From Pseudobutyrivibrio ruminis DSM 9787 (GTDB taxonomy: Bacteria; Bacillota; Clostridia; Lachnospirales; Lachnospiraceae), in NCBI RefSeq assembly GCF_900218035.1, contig NZ_OBMR01000006.1:62001-126000 (forward strand): DNA of 64,000 nucleotides, read 5' to 3'. Below, piece by piece: positions 14,917 through 24,371 of this stretch. The number at the start of each line of letters is the position of its first letter. The first letter of the stretch is position 1. Both the position numbers and the translations under genes were made by a program. The notes below the pieces were generated by a model that was given only the letters and a program-made list of their open reading frames with translations, did not search any database and had not been told where the DNA came from.

Positions 14917-15681
14917 CTATATCTGATTCTCGTATCTTATTTTTTTCAAAACACCATAAAACATGTTCCAGCATGCAAACCAAAAAGCGATAAGCGCAGG
15001 CTTTTCATCACACATGTGGAATAAGTCATAATGACTTCTAAGCTTTTTGCTGAGCTTATCATGAGATATGGATACTGTACGAATTCTATACTGCGCCAAG
15101 TTCTCAGGCAAGCGATAGCAGCTAGCCTTTTTGCAGAGTTGCAAAAGGATAGCGTAGTCGTTGTTCTTTTTAATGTCTTTTATCTGTATTACACCAAAAG
15201 CAGATGCTTTATACATGAAAGTCAGACAGCCTGGATAACCATAGTTGTACATTTTGTGCTTTGTAACAACATCTGGGCCAGAAACTCTGATGCCAATAGG
15301 CTTGCTTGCTTCATCTATCTTTTCGAAATCATGATAAGAAAAAACATAGTCATGCTCTACCATGAATTCAAGCTGCTTTTCAAGCTTTGTTGGAGACCAA
15401 AGATCATCGGAATCCAAAAATGCAATCCAATCTCCTTTCGCCTCACGCATAGCGCGATTTCTGGTGACTGCCGCTCCTGAGTTTTGCTCATTAACAAATA
15501 CTTTAACACGAGGGTCATCGACCTGATTTAAAAGATCAACTGTTCCATCAGTAGATGCATCATCCACAATGATGAGCTCCCAGTTTTGATATGTCTGATT
15601 CAAAACAGACTCAACAGATTCCATGATGTAACCTGCTGTATTCCATGAAGGCATAATTACTGAAACAAGCCCTCTATCCAT
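14917..15681 (-). CDS. Glycosyltransferase family 2
   Basis: This is a cytoplasmic GT-A glycosyltransferase that extends a lipid-linked glycan. The nucleotide-sugar site is visible: SVIMPSWNTAGYIMESVESV, LIIVDDASTDGT and the metal-binding DSDD in WIAFLDSDDLW. A basic C-terminal half follows with the common QYRIRTVSISHDK segment. GGAGG precedes the start. It sits between the DegT aminotransferase and the phosphoglycosyl transferase with 12-16-base gaps, so it is part of the same transcript. Donor and acceptor cannot be inferred. Confidence 0.9.
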   Translation of the reverse strand: MDRGLVSVIMPSWNTAGYIMESVESVLNQTYQNWELIIVDDASTDGTVDLLNQVDDPRVKVFVNEQNSGAAVTRNRAMREAKGDWIAFLDSDDLWSPTKLEKQLEFMVEHDYVFSYHDFEKIDEASKPIGIRVSGPDVVTKHKMYNYGYPGCLTFMYKASAFGVIQIKDIKKNNDYAILLQLCKKASCYRLPENLAQYRIRTVSISHDKLSKKLRSHYDLFHMCDEKPALIAFWFACWNMFYGVLKKIRYENQI

Positions 15682-15697
15682 ATATTAATCCTCCAAA

Positions 15698-17047
15698 TTA
15701 CTTTGCAAATACAGCCTTCAAGCTGGCAATGATGTAATCAACATCCTCGTCGGAAAGGTTAGTATGAAGAGGAAGTGTAATTTCATTTCTGTAGTAATCA
15801 TATGCATTTGGGAAATCATTAATGTCATATCCCATTTTTTTGTATGCAGTCATCATTGGTAGTGGCTTGTAGTGTACATTTGTCGCTACTCCTCGCTCAG
15901 CAAGCTTTATGATGAACTCATTGCGCTGCTGCTCAGTGGCATTTGGCACACGCATGAGATATAAATGATTGCTGCTGTCCATTTCATCCATGTGATGATT
16001 CAAATGAAGAAGGCCGAGCTCATCGCAGGCATTATCGTATTTACGAATGATATCAAGACGTCTATCAAGCAAGCCAAGATATCTATCAAGCTGTCGAAGG
16101 CCAATTGCAGCCATAATATCTGTCATGTTGCATTTGTACCATGGGCCGACAATATCATACTCCCACGCACCAATCTGAGTCTTTGCAAGTGCATCCTTGC
16201 TCTGGCCATGGAGTGAAAGAAGCTGATACATATGATAGATTTCTGCATCTGTAACGCCTGTATCATAAACTGACTTTGGAAGCTTCCAGCTAGATGCTCC
16301 TCCCTCTGCAGTAGTAAAGTTTTTAACTGCATGGAAGCTAAAGCTAGAAAAATCAGCCAAATTTCCAGCGTATATCTTCTGTCCCTTAAAAGAAACGCTT
16401 GCGCCAAGGCTGTGTGCACAATCAGCAACAATAGCAACGCGACCAAAGCCCTGCTGGATTTTTGATGAAAGCTCATCTAATGAATTCTCTGTAGTGCTCT
16501 TTGGAACAAACTTTGACTTCTGACGCTCTGCGATTTCAAATACTCGCTCATAATCGCCAACTAATCCACCAAGGTCAACTACAACAATTGCTTTTGTCTT
16601 CTCTGTAATAGCTGCTTCAAGGGCTTCATAGTCATATTCTGGCATGTGAGATGTGCTATTACCATTTGGCTGAACATCTACAAAGACAGGTGTAGCTCCA
16701 CAATGACAAACTGCACTGGCTGAAGCAGTGTAAGTGTAGGCTGGAACGATTACCTCGTCCCCTGGGCCAACGCCCCAAATTCGAAGATTGAGCTCCTCAG
16801 CTGCGGTAGCAGAATTAAGACAAACTACTCTGTTACTATATTTTGCAACGCCAGCTTCGCTCTCGCAATCTACATCATTTTTTCCAGTATCAATATATGC
16901 TGCAAGGCGTCTCTCTAAAAGCTTTGTACGTGGACCAGTTGTGATCCAGCCGCTCTTAAGAGCCTTTGCAACTTCTTCAACTTCAGCATCAGATATATCT
17001 GGTGGGCTGAAAGGTATATTTCTTAATATAATTTCATTTTCTGACAT
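15698..17047 (-). CDS. DegT/DnrJ/EryC1/StrS-family sugar aminotransferase
   Basis: This PLP enzyme converts a nucleotide-linked keto sugar to an amino sugar. The PLP Lys is Lys242 in FHAVKNFTTAEGG. Asp209 in VADCAHSLGAS contacts the cofactor, and VCLNSATAAEELNLRIWG holds its phosphate. The product is 449 residues, longer than the usual 370-390. The extra length lies around 150-200 (KSKFVPKSTTENSLDELSSK) and near the N-terminus. A ribosome site AAGGAG lies directly below a terminator-like hairpin, so expression of this and the following genes may be gated there. It leads the DegT-GT2-phosphoglycosyl transferase group. Confidence 0.92.
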   Translation of the reverse strand: MSENEIILRNIPFSPPDISDAEVEEVAKALKSGWITTGPRTKLLERRLAAYIDTGKNDVDCESEAGVAKYSNRVVCLNSATAAEELNLRIWGVGPGDEVIVPAYTYTASASAVCHCGATPVFVDVQPNGNSTSHMPEYDYEALEAAITEKTKAIVVVDLGGLVGDYERVFEIAERQKSKFVPKSTTENSLDELSSKIQQGFGRVAIVADCAHSLGASVSFKGQKIYAGNLADFSSFSFHAVKNFTTAEGGASSWKLPKSVYDTGVTDAEIYHMYQLLSLHGQSKDALAKTQIGAWEYDIVGPWYKCNMTDIMAAIGLRQLDRYLGLLDRRLDIIRKYDNACDELGLLHLNHHMDEMDSSNHLYLMRVPNATEQQRNEFIIKLAERGVATNVHYKPLPMMTAYKKMGYDINDFPNAYDYYRNEITLPLHTNLSDEDVDYIIASLKAVFAK

Positions 17048-17068
17048 GGTAATCTCCTTAAATAAAAA

Positions 17069-17102
17069 ACCAATTGCTTACATGTAAATGTAGGCAATTG
17101 GT
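17069..17102 (-). terminator. Terminator-like hairpin immediately upstream of the DegT gene
   Basis: A 15-bp stem (17069-17083 with 17088-17102, one G-T pair) and a 4-base loop are followed on the minus strand by TTTTTTATTT and then AAGGAG-ATG of the DegT gene. It either ends transcripts from the distal glycan genes or acts as a 5' attenuator for the proximal ones. Confidence 0.75.
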
Positions 17103-17131
17103 ATTATACAACTTTTTGAGGGTTCTATAAA
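17103..17131 (-). promoter_or_regulatory. Possible promoter abutting the hairpin before the DegT gene
   Basis: On the minus strand TTTATA (17126-17131) and a perfect TATAAT (17103-17108) are separated by 17 bp. Initiation here would place the hairpin at the very 5' end of the transcript. The -35 box is weak. Confidence 0.45.
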
Positions 17132-17548
17132 CTATAATGGTCATATATTTATGTAGCTACTAGCTTGACTGTATTGCAATATTAGCCATACGTATTAAGA
17201 GATTCAAAGCCCCTTACATACAATGTACTTGAAATAAGCAGATTCTTCCTGACTCAATTTGTATACACAATTTCAGCAAGGTTTCATTTTATACATAATA
17301 GTAGACAATTACCTTTGTATTGTGTGTATCTGATTGCTCATGCTTAATGCAGTTCTGCTAATAATTTTTTTTGACACAACACAATACAATTCGCTCTATT
17401 AAATACCCCTATATAAATAGCTACTCTGCAAAATAGTTAACTTCTTCCTTAACGCAATACAAATTCGGCAACGTTCCAACATTATGTCCACACTTCGATC
17501 AAATCAACTAGAATATATTGTACTAGAATATCTAGTTTATCTCTCAAA
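17132..17548. other. Long non-coding gap inside the glycan locus
   Basis: About 415 bp without a credible gene. At 17506-17538 an imperfect inverted repeat (AACTAG / CTAGTT arms) contains two direct copies of ACTAGAATAT; it follows the SGNH-like gene but has no clear T-run. The remainder is AT-rich, with only short frames. Confidence 0.5.
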
Positions 17549-19135
17549 TCAATACATATAAATTTCACTAAACTGAAAACCGGAATCCGAATCTCCAGTA
17601 TCGTCAATATAGCCTCCATTCATAACTATTGTAACTTCTCCAGTTACTGTAGACAAATCCATAACATACTGATGCACTTCATTATCTATTGTTGAATAAT
17701 CTGCAGCGAAGTTCCCAACCAAATCTCCGTCCTTATTATATACATAAACAACTGGCATACCTTGTCCCACAGTCTTTCTTCCATAAAAACTCAAATAATT
17801 ATAGCCATCATTCATGTTTACTTTAAATTTAACGCCTATATATTCTTTGTCCCTAATATAATCTGCCAAATCCTCGGTAGCATAATCTCTATCCAATGTT
17901 CCCTTACAATCAATAATCGTATTTCTACCATTATTATCTTTAATCCAGTCAGCTCCATTTGTAAAGACGTCCAAATTATCATCATTTAATACATCTAGTG
18001 GCTCAACACCTGTTAATTCTTTATTTAGTAATGCCGCTGCATAAAAATCTGCTTCATAGTCTACTTGCCCATTTACGCTTTTGTAATCAAAACTCGTGTA
18101 AAAGTCCTTTTCTTGCTTAAGATAACTTTTATAATTATCCTCTGTGAGCCGATACAATCCATCATGCATCCATTTAAGCATTAAACTATTTATCCAGCAT
18201 GCATAATGTGATCCATCCTTGTAGTTATTTAAATCTGTTGTTATATCTGTTCTATTATTAAACGAAAACAAATGAATGTTTTTATGTGTAACTATGAGTT
18301 CTGTTATATACTCCTCAGCCTCAAGCATTTTGTATAGCGTCCCCCCCTCATTCCACTCGTTCCATCGCGCCACACTATATGGAGAGTAAAAATAATAAAA
18401 ATCAACCTCGGGATAATCATCTGCAAGCATCGTTACATTCATAGTTATATTCTTTTTAATTGTTTTTCTTTCTTCATCTGAAAGATGAATCTGTTCAGTT
18501 TTTGTCTCTATAATTCCATTTGGACTAACCGTATTTATTCCAAAACTACATTCTGACTGCCATCTTGAATAATCATCAAACGACGTAATCCCCGAAACAA
18601 ATCCTTCTTTATCATTGTCCAATGTCATTGGATAAACTCTGTTGAATATAACATCTCTATTCAGAAGATATTCTACATCATTAAATGGATTATTATCGTA
18701 AAGGTAACTAGGGTATTCCCCTAAGTCAGGCCGCATATCATCATAACCATCTAAAAACTTTCCCATATCAAGACATCGAATCACCAGCTTCAAATCCTTG
18801 TTTGATTCAAGTGCATTCTTCAAGTTATCATTTATTTCTTTATATGATCCCCCTGAATATGCTACCTTTATAAAATTACACCCAAATATTTCATCTGCCT
18901 CTGTAACTCTAAAATTTTCAGTCATTGAAGTTCCTGTTATTAATGCATTATAATCAAAATGTTTACTAATACCATCATTTTGACTTCGTTCATTATTCAA
19001 TGGATAATAATATTCATCTACATTAGGTTTATGATAATGAAAAAAAGGATCTATCCTGTATACCCAAAAACCCATAATACTTAATGTCGTTATGACAATA
19101 ACAAACCAACCTATTAGCCACATTTTCACTTTCAT
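17549..19135 (-). CDS. Membrane-anchored SGNH-like protein, probable MBOAT partner
   Basis: This 528-residue protein has a single N-terminal membrane helix (about 5-25), then a large extracytoplasmic region. It carries a possible SGNH-type catalytic set: Ser70 in ITGTSMTENF and the Asp307/His310 pair in KDGSHYACW. This is the arrangement of AlgX/AlgJ/DltD-like proteins that work with MBOAT acyltransferases. The MBOAT gene lies nine bases upstream. The C-terminal 150 residues are beta-rich and could bind carbohydrate. Function is inferred from position and motif. A G7 run (18341-18347) encodes Gly264-Gly265 and makes the frame slip-prone. AGAGGAAA precedes the start. Confidence 0.65.
   Translation of the reverse strand: MKVKMWLIGWFVIVITTLSIMGFWVYRIDPFFHYHKPNVDEYYYPLNNERSQNDGISKHFDYNALITGTSMTENFRVTEADEIFGCNFIKVAYSGGSYKEINDNLKNALESNKDLKLVIRCLDMGKFLDGYDDMRPDLGEYPSYLYDNNPFNDVEYLLNRDVIFNRVYPMTLDNDKEGFVSGITSFDDYSRWQSECSFGINTVSPNGIIETKTEQIHLSDEERKTIKKNITMNVTMLADDYPEVDFYYFYSPYSVARWNEWNEGGTLYKMLEAEEYITELIVTHKNIHLFSFNNRTDITTDLNNYKDGSHYACWINSLMLKWMHDGLYRLTEDNYKSYLKQEKDFYTSFDYKSVNGQVDYEADFYAAALLNKELTGVEPLDVLNDDNLDVFTNGADWIKDNNGRNTIIDCKGTLDRDYATEDLADYIRDKEYIGVKFKVNMNDGYNYLSFYGRKTVGQGMPVVYVYNKDGDLVGNFAADYSTIDNEVHQYVMDLSTVTGEVTIVMNGGYIDDTGDSDSGFQFSEIYMY
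18341..18347 (-). repeat. G7 homopolymer within the SGNH-like gene
   Basis: Seven G on the coding strand at codons Glu263-Gly264-Gly265. A one-base change would truncate the protein halfway, removing the Asp-His pair. Confidence 0.8.
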
Positions 19136-19144
19136 AGTTTCCTC

Positions 19145-20593
19145 TTAAAATCCAAAATATACGAATGTTGACTCTGCTCCTAAACATAGAACTCCCCAAA
19201 TGAAAGCAATAGCCGAAAGAAGCAACGATCCTACATTTAAGCTATTCCTTTTCTTATAATTATTTTCAGGGACAAAGCATACAAAACTTGCAACTAGAAT
19301 AAATATCAGCATATTAAAACCACGAACATTTGTCGGCAAGAAATTCAAACCTAACACATTATAAATAAATTGATTTTCAGCCAAGTTAAACGACTCAACC
19401 ATCCCATCACTTACTGCTGTATTCTGCATTAACAGAATCTTAAACAGAATTGATTTCCATTGTTCTACAGTCTGAGTACTAAATAGAAGCCATAACACAC
19501 TTACAACTCCAAACGTACATACCCACCTAACTGGCATGAATACTTTTTCTTCCGCTTTTTCAAACATCCTATCAAAACAACTGAACAGACCGTGTAGCCC
19601 TCCCCATAAAATGAATGTCCAATTCGCACCGTGCCATAATCCACTAACTAAGAAAACTATGATAGTATTTACATAAGTAAAAAGCATTCCCTTCCGTGAT
19701 CCTCCAAGAGGGATATAAATATACTTAGTTAAAAATTTTGTTAGAGATATATGCCATCTTTTCCAAAAGTCCCTAATTGAAATTGCTTTATAAGGAGAAT
19801 CAAAGTTCATGGGCAAATCTATGTTGAGCATTGATGACACACCTACCGCCATATCACTATATCCACTGAAATCAAAATATATTTCAAAAGTATAGAATAC
19901 TATAAGCAAAATGCAATCCATTGATGTTATAGCATCAATATTTGTATATGCCCATGAAACCGCTTTAGCAAAAGTATCTGCCAAAAGCACCTTCTTTATA
20001 AGCCCCAAGCTAAAAATCTTGATACCTGTTGTAATATTTGTTAAATTCGCCTTTTTTCTTTCATTCTGGTTTAACTGAGAAATATAATCTACAGGATCAA
20101 TAATCGGTCCCATTATAAGCTTAGGAAAATACAAAATATATGCCAAATAGTCTATAATATCATTGTTTTCAAGATTTTCGTTCTCTGTTGCAACGACATA
20201 TGCTATCTGTTGAAAAGTATAAAAAGAAATTCCTAATGGCAGAATTATATTCTTAAGCGCAAATTCTTTACCAAAAAAAATATTTATATTTGCGATGGTG
20301 AAATTATAATACTTGAAATAAAACAACAATACTACATTTACAATAATCGGTAATGCAAGCAATGCCTTATTTTTTATTTTGAACTTTTTTATTACCAAAG
20401 CAGATGTATAATTAATGAGTATACTTATTCCTAAATAAATAAGCATACTTATTTTGCCCATAGAATAAAAAACAATGCTAGAAACAACTATTACAAGTTT
20501 TCCTATAACTGGCTTAATCTTATTCGCCAAGAAATAAAGCAATACTGTAATTGGTAAAAAATATAGTATGAACTCATAACTATTAAACTGCAT
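19145..20593 (-). CDS. MBOAT-family O-acyltransferase
   Basis: This polytopic membrane enzyme moves acyl groups across the membrane to surface polysaccharides. About ten or more hydrophobic segments are seen. Landmarks are the catalytic His in LVSGLWHGANWTFILWGG (about residue 321), the conserved RDFWKRWHISLTKFL segment, the FDFSGYSDMA motif and IYIPLGGSRKG. Length about 482 residues is normal. Of two possible starts, the ATG at 20593 leaves room for the upstream GGGA, whereas the GTG at 20602 is too close. It is paired with the SGNH-like protein downstream, so O-acetylation of the glycan is likely. Confidence 0.9.
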   Translation of the reverse strand: MQFNSYEFILYFLPITVLLYFLANKIKPVIGKLVIVVSSIVFYSMGKISMLIYLGISILINYTSALVIKKFKIKNKALLALPIIVNVVLLFYFKYYNFTIANINIFFGKEFALKNIILPLGISFYTFQQIAYVVATENENLENNDIIDYLAYILYFPKLIMGPIIDPVDYISQLNQNERKKANLTNITTGIKIFSLGLIKKVLLADTFAKAVSWAYTNIDAITSMDCILLIVFYTFEIYFDFSGYSDMAVGVSSMLNIDLPMNFDSPYKAISIRDFWKRWHISLTKFLTKYIYIPLGGSRKGMLFTYVNTIIVFLVSGLWHGANWTFILWGGLHGLFSCFDRMFEKAEEKVFMPVRWVCTFGVVSVLWLLFSTQTVEQWKSILFKILLMQNTAVSDGMVESFNLAENQFIYNVLGLNFLPTNVRGFNMLIFILVASFVCFVPENNYKKRNSLNVGSLLLSAIAFIWGVLCLGAESTFVYFGF

Positions 20594-20753
20594 ATTAAAC
20601 ACATTCCCTTCTTGCTTCAGTCGATTCCATCTTGTTTTGCTGTATTATTACTCTTAGAATAGCCATTTCAAGCTCATCCTATTCTATAATTTCCAATTAA
20701 CATCAACGATGTAAGTACACAGTTTTCACTTACAATCGAAACCCACTTAAGTT

Positions 20754-22244
20754 TTATTGTTTGTAAAATAACATGGCGCAAGACTCAAATTCATCATTAT
20801 CGCTAGTGTATACACAAGTATACTTATTTCTATTTAAAAAAGACTGTATATTTTCATCATAGTAATTCCCCAAAGGTGATATCACTATTACCTTCGGCAT
20901 TTCTTTTTGTAAATCTTGCATATATTCAGCTTTTATTTCTGGCGAAACATTTCCTATCGGAAACTGATAAGAATATCTGGTTGCATGAACTCTATCGCTT
21001 AAAACATAAACAATATCCCAATTACCATAGACAGAAATCTTATCACCTTCATCTGTTAAATCAGTTACCATATTAACAACACTATTTGTTACATCCCAAA
21101 TGTGATTTTCGCTCTTATCCTCATAAACCACTGCAATCTCTTCAATAGTATTTATCCAACTAGGAACAATCACCATACTCAATATATATAAGGATGTTAT
21201 CAACATAACAGCTTTTCTTATATTTTCATCTATAATTTTTTCAATATCTCTGAACATTAAACCTAGCGGATATACTACTGCGGGGATTAAAATCATCCCA
21301 TAATGATTATATTCCATGCCGCTCATAACCATAAGCATTATGGTTAATACCAAATAAATAATATATGAAATATTAAGTACTATCTTTTCCTTTAAATGAA
21401 ATATCATACAAAAAAAAGAAACCATGTATATTGTAGTATTAAAAAATTTTACAAAAGCCTTCCACTTAGAAGAAAATAATACTCTTTCACCATCAACTGA
21501 TGAATAGCGCATATTGAAAATAATGTAATCCTGAATGCAGTAATATAAATCATGTTTTATCAACAGCCAAACAACTATTGGTGCTATACTGATGAATAAT
21601 CCTAGCGAAAACCATATTACAAATCGTGTCCATTCTTTTATTTCTTTTTTTAATATAAGAATTAATGATATAACAGTACAGTATACTAACCAAATTGATA
21701 TCATATTAGGTCTCAGCATCAATACAAATCCACAGCATAAACCAGATAGTAAAAGTCTTCTTTTTGATATAACGTTATTTAATAAATAATCCAGAAAATA
21801 ATAAACTCCGACAGCAATACAAGGCATTGCGTATTCTTCTACTAAGTTCCCTCCATCATAATATATAAATAGGAGTGATACCGCACTAAGACTAGTAATA
21901 ATAGATGACGCTATGCCACATACTAGTCTTGATATCTTATACAGCATATAAAACGCAATACTAATACAAAAGATTTCGATTATCCATATACCTATATAGT
22001 GAGAAATTCTATCCCCCCCCCAATTCAAGAGATATAATAGCGGTCCTTTATGATCAAATGAATCCTTATATGGCATATATCCATGTTCCATCATTAACGC
22101 TATCGTTTTGAACACACTAGAATCTACACCGGAATCACTAATCACCCAAGGGTGCAATGGACTGTTAAATCCAAATAATAATGCCATCAAGAAAGAAATT
22201 GTACAAGCCATTATTTCTTCCGAATGCTCAATAATTCTTTTCAT
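20754..22244 (-). CDS. GT39/ArnT-like polytopic membrane glycosyltransferase
   Basis: This is a GT-C-type integral membrane glycosyltransferase that would use a lipid-phosphate sugar donor outside the membrane. The first loop contains acidic residues (DSGVDSSVFKTIALMMEHG) and the DHKGPLLYLLNW motif, as in PMT/ArnT proteins. About ten membrane segments follow and then a soluble tail. It could instead serve as the repeat-unit polymerase, since no classic Wzy is evident. The start at the ATG (22244) was preferred over an upstream TTG. A G9 run encodes the residues after Trp75 (Gly76-Gly77-Asp78), so any slip truncates the protein early. Confidence 0.75.
   Translation of the reverse strand: MKRIIEHSEEIMACTISFLMALLFGFNSPLHPWVISDSGVDSSVFKTIALMMEHGYMPYKDSFDHKGPLLYLLNWGGDRISHYIGIWIIEIFCISIAFYMLYKISRLVCGIASSIITSLSAVSLLFIYYDGGNLVEEYAMPCIAVGVYYFLDYLLNNVISKRRLLLSGLCCGFVLMLRPNMISIWLVYCTVISLILILKKEIKEWTRFVIWFSLGLFISIAPIVVWLLIKHDLYYCIQDYIIFNMRYSSVDGERVLFSSKWKAFVKFFNTTIYMVSFFCMIFHLKEKIVLNISYIIYLVLTIMLMVMSGMEYNHYGMILIPAVVYPLGLMFRDIEKIIDENIRKAVMLITSLYILSMVIVPSWINTIEEIAVVYEDKSENHIWDVTNSVVNMVTDLTDEGDKISVYGNWDIVYVLSDRVHATRYSYQFPIGNVSPEIKAEYMQDLQKEMPKVIVISPLGNYYDENIQSFLNRNKYTCVYTSDNDEFESCAMLFYKQ
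22013..22021 (-). repeat. G9 homopolymer within the GT39-like gene
   Basis: Nine G on the coding strand, reading TGG-GGG-GGG-GAT at Trp75-Asp78. It is the joint longest G/C run in the window and lies in the first sixth of the gene; currently in frame. Confidence 0.9.
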
Positions 22245-22305
22245 TGTTATCAAAATCCTTCCCAAGTATAATGATGAATAATAACATCAATAAGTAGTTT
22301 CTATT

Positions 22306-23016
22306 CTACCCCATATTCTTTTTAAATCTTCTAAAGTCGCCCAGGGCAGTAAATCCAATCTTAACGATTTTTGGGATATTTATAGAATTTACCCCAGCCT
22401 GTCTAGGCTTAAAAGAGATTTCTTTAAAAGAAATATTTTCATTGTAATAAGAAAACCAAGTTGTTAGCATAATATTTGGCAAATTGTAATCTACAGACAT
22501 TCTATACAAATACTTTTTAACAGTTTCAGCCTTCATCAATCTAAAAGGAGCATTAGCATCAGGAACTCTAACACCAAAATATATTTTTAGCAAAGCACAT
22601 ACAGTATGTTCTACAAATGCCCTGTCATTTCCATCCTCTCGAATTACTCTATTCCCAAATATTCCATCATATCTATTGCGTTCATTCCAAAATGCTGCAA
22701 ACTCATCTGGATTTGTTTGTCCATCTGAATCTGTCTGGAAAATATAATCTGCACCATTTTTTATTGCATAGTCATACAATGCTATTACTTTCGGACCATG
22801 ATACTGATTTGTATTAGATAGAATTTCTATTTTAGGATAATTTGTCTTGCTCAAATTCATTAAAATTTCATGTGTTTTATCATTACTACCGCTATCTGCT
22901 ATAACAAGTCGTGAATCTTCTGATTTTCCATCTAATAATGGGTACCATTGTTCAACAACAGTTTTAATATTATCTTCTTCATTATAAGCCGGCATAACAA
23001 TATATAAAGTTTCCAT
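22306..23016 (-). CDS. Glycosyltransferase family 2
   Basis: This is a GT-A enzyme of about 236 residues without membrane helices. The pattern is LYIVMPAYNEEDNIKTVVEQ, VIADSGSNDKTHEIL and the metal-binding TDSDGQTNPDEF. It resembles dolichyl-phosphate-mannose-synthase-like GT2 proteins that make lipid-linked monosaccharides. Such a product would suit the neighbouring GT39-like enzyme, which is an inference. The start at 23016 was chosen because ATGGAGAAAATTATGG provides GGAG ahead of the second ATG. Confidence 0.88.
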   Translation of the reverse strand: METLYIVMPAYNEEDNIKTVVEQWYPLLDGKSEDSRLVIADSGSNDKTHEILMNLSKTNYPKIEILSNTNQYHGPKVIALYDYAIKNGADYIFQTDSDGQTNPDEFAAFWNERNRYDGIFGNRVIREDGNDRAFVEHTVCALLKIYFGVRVPDANAPFRLMKAETVKKYLYRMSVDYNLPNIMLTTWFSYYNENISFKEISFKPRQAGVNSINIPKIVKIGFTALGDFRRFKKNMG

Positions 23017-23201
23017 AATTTTCTCCATAATATACTTTCATTTTTTATTGTAAATTTTGTGTTTCATTATAAAGTTTTTCTATTCAGGAATCCACAAACT
23101 CTAATAGTGTCATATTAATAAAATAAAAGCTTTATATTTACAAAAAGGATTATTCTTTTTTAATAATCCATTTTACATTTGTAACTGATTTTTATTTTGT
23201 T

Positions 23202-24266
23202 CTAAACACAATATTTTTTGATTATAGGGATATGATTTAATACAACTGACACAGTTAATGCACAAATAATTACTACCATTGAAACAACAGGTACCGAAAA
23301 CAAAGCATTAAATGATGACGTACTAAAATTAAATACATTTGAAAACAATTCTATAAAAAATGCATGTACCAAAAATATACCAAACATATATTTAGATAAA
23401 TTAAAAAATAAATAATTCAACTTCGAATTATTATATTGATGATACTTGAATAATGTATGTATACATATCGCTTCAGATAAAATGTTAACATTAAAATTGC
23501 CGTAATAATTACTGCAAGGTTGCTGTGTTTTTATTGCTATATTTGCATCTACTATAATAGTAAACGCAAATCCAATAACACCCATAATATAAATAATAAT
23601 TCTATGCTTTTTCTCCAATTCAATGCTATCCAGATAGTATCCTAATACAAAATAAAAAGCATATCCCAATACCATATGCATCCCCAAAGTATCAATATCT
23701 GAATTAACTACACTTACTAATTTCGTTAATAGTTCATTATCTCCAACAACATAATCATTAATTAGTTTCATACTCCATGGTATCATCATAGAAAAAATAA
23801 ATGATAAAACTAAAAAATACCGCAAAACAAATCCATCTTTGATTAGCTTTCTATAAAATGGTATACACATATAAAGTCCAATAATCATTATCATAAACCA
23901 CATATGATAATGTCCAGAGACCACTGCCCCTATATTAGCCTTAATACCATAAACTATCCCTTTTTCAAATACTTCTTTTGTCATCAATGCATATAATATA
24001 CTCCAAGTAATATAGGCAATTACCATCCTTAAAATATATGTACCATATATTTTTTCTAATGATAGTTCTTTGTTTAAAAACAAAGAACCACTGATCATTA
24101 CAAAAATTGGGACTCCCCATCTTACCACACTATCGTAAAAGTTAAATATTTGCCATTGCATTCCGTTAACATCAGAACCATACCAATTCGAAGCTGACAC
24201 ATGTAGTACAACTACTGCAAGCGTAGCAATAAATCTGAGATAGTCGCAATATGTCTTTCTTTCCAT
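23202..24266 (-). CDS. Acyltransferase family 3 (integral membrane O-acyltransferase)
   Basis: This polytopic protein (354 residues, about ten hydrophobic segments) belongs to the acyltransferase-3 family that acetylates or succinylates surface glycans. The family start pattern is present: YCDYLRFIATLAVVVLHVSA with the catalytic-region His in LHVSA, then WGVPIFVMISGSLFLNK. GGAGGAG precedes the start. It is probably an O-acetyltransferase for the polysaccharide; the acceptor is unknown. It has no homopolymer tract, unlike the next acyltransferase gene. Confidence 0.88.
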   Translation of the reverse strand: MERKTYCDYLRFIATLAVVVLHVSASNWYGSDVNGMQWQIFNFYDSVVRWGVPIFVMISGSLFLNKELSLEKIYGTYILRMVIAYITWSILYALMTKEVFEKGIVYGIKANIGAVVSGHYHMWFMIMIIGLYMCIPFYRKLIKDGFVLRYFLVLSFIFSMMIPWSMKLINDYVVGDNELLTKLVSVVNSDIDTLGMHMVLGYAFYFVLGYYLDSIELEKKHRIIIYIMGVIGFAFTIIVDANIAIKTQQPCSNYYGNFNVNILSEAICIHTLFKYHQYNNSKLNYLFFNLSKYMFGIFLVHAFFIELFSNVFNFSTSSFNALFSVPVVSMVVIICALTVSVVLNHIPIIKKYCV

Positions 24267-24371
24267 GTCTCCTCCATATGTAGTAGATTAATAATATTGT
24301 ATTAAACGCCACAATATATTCTATTAAGCACAATAATAATTATTCAAAATTTAACAAATTCCACTTATTTT

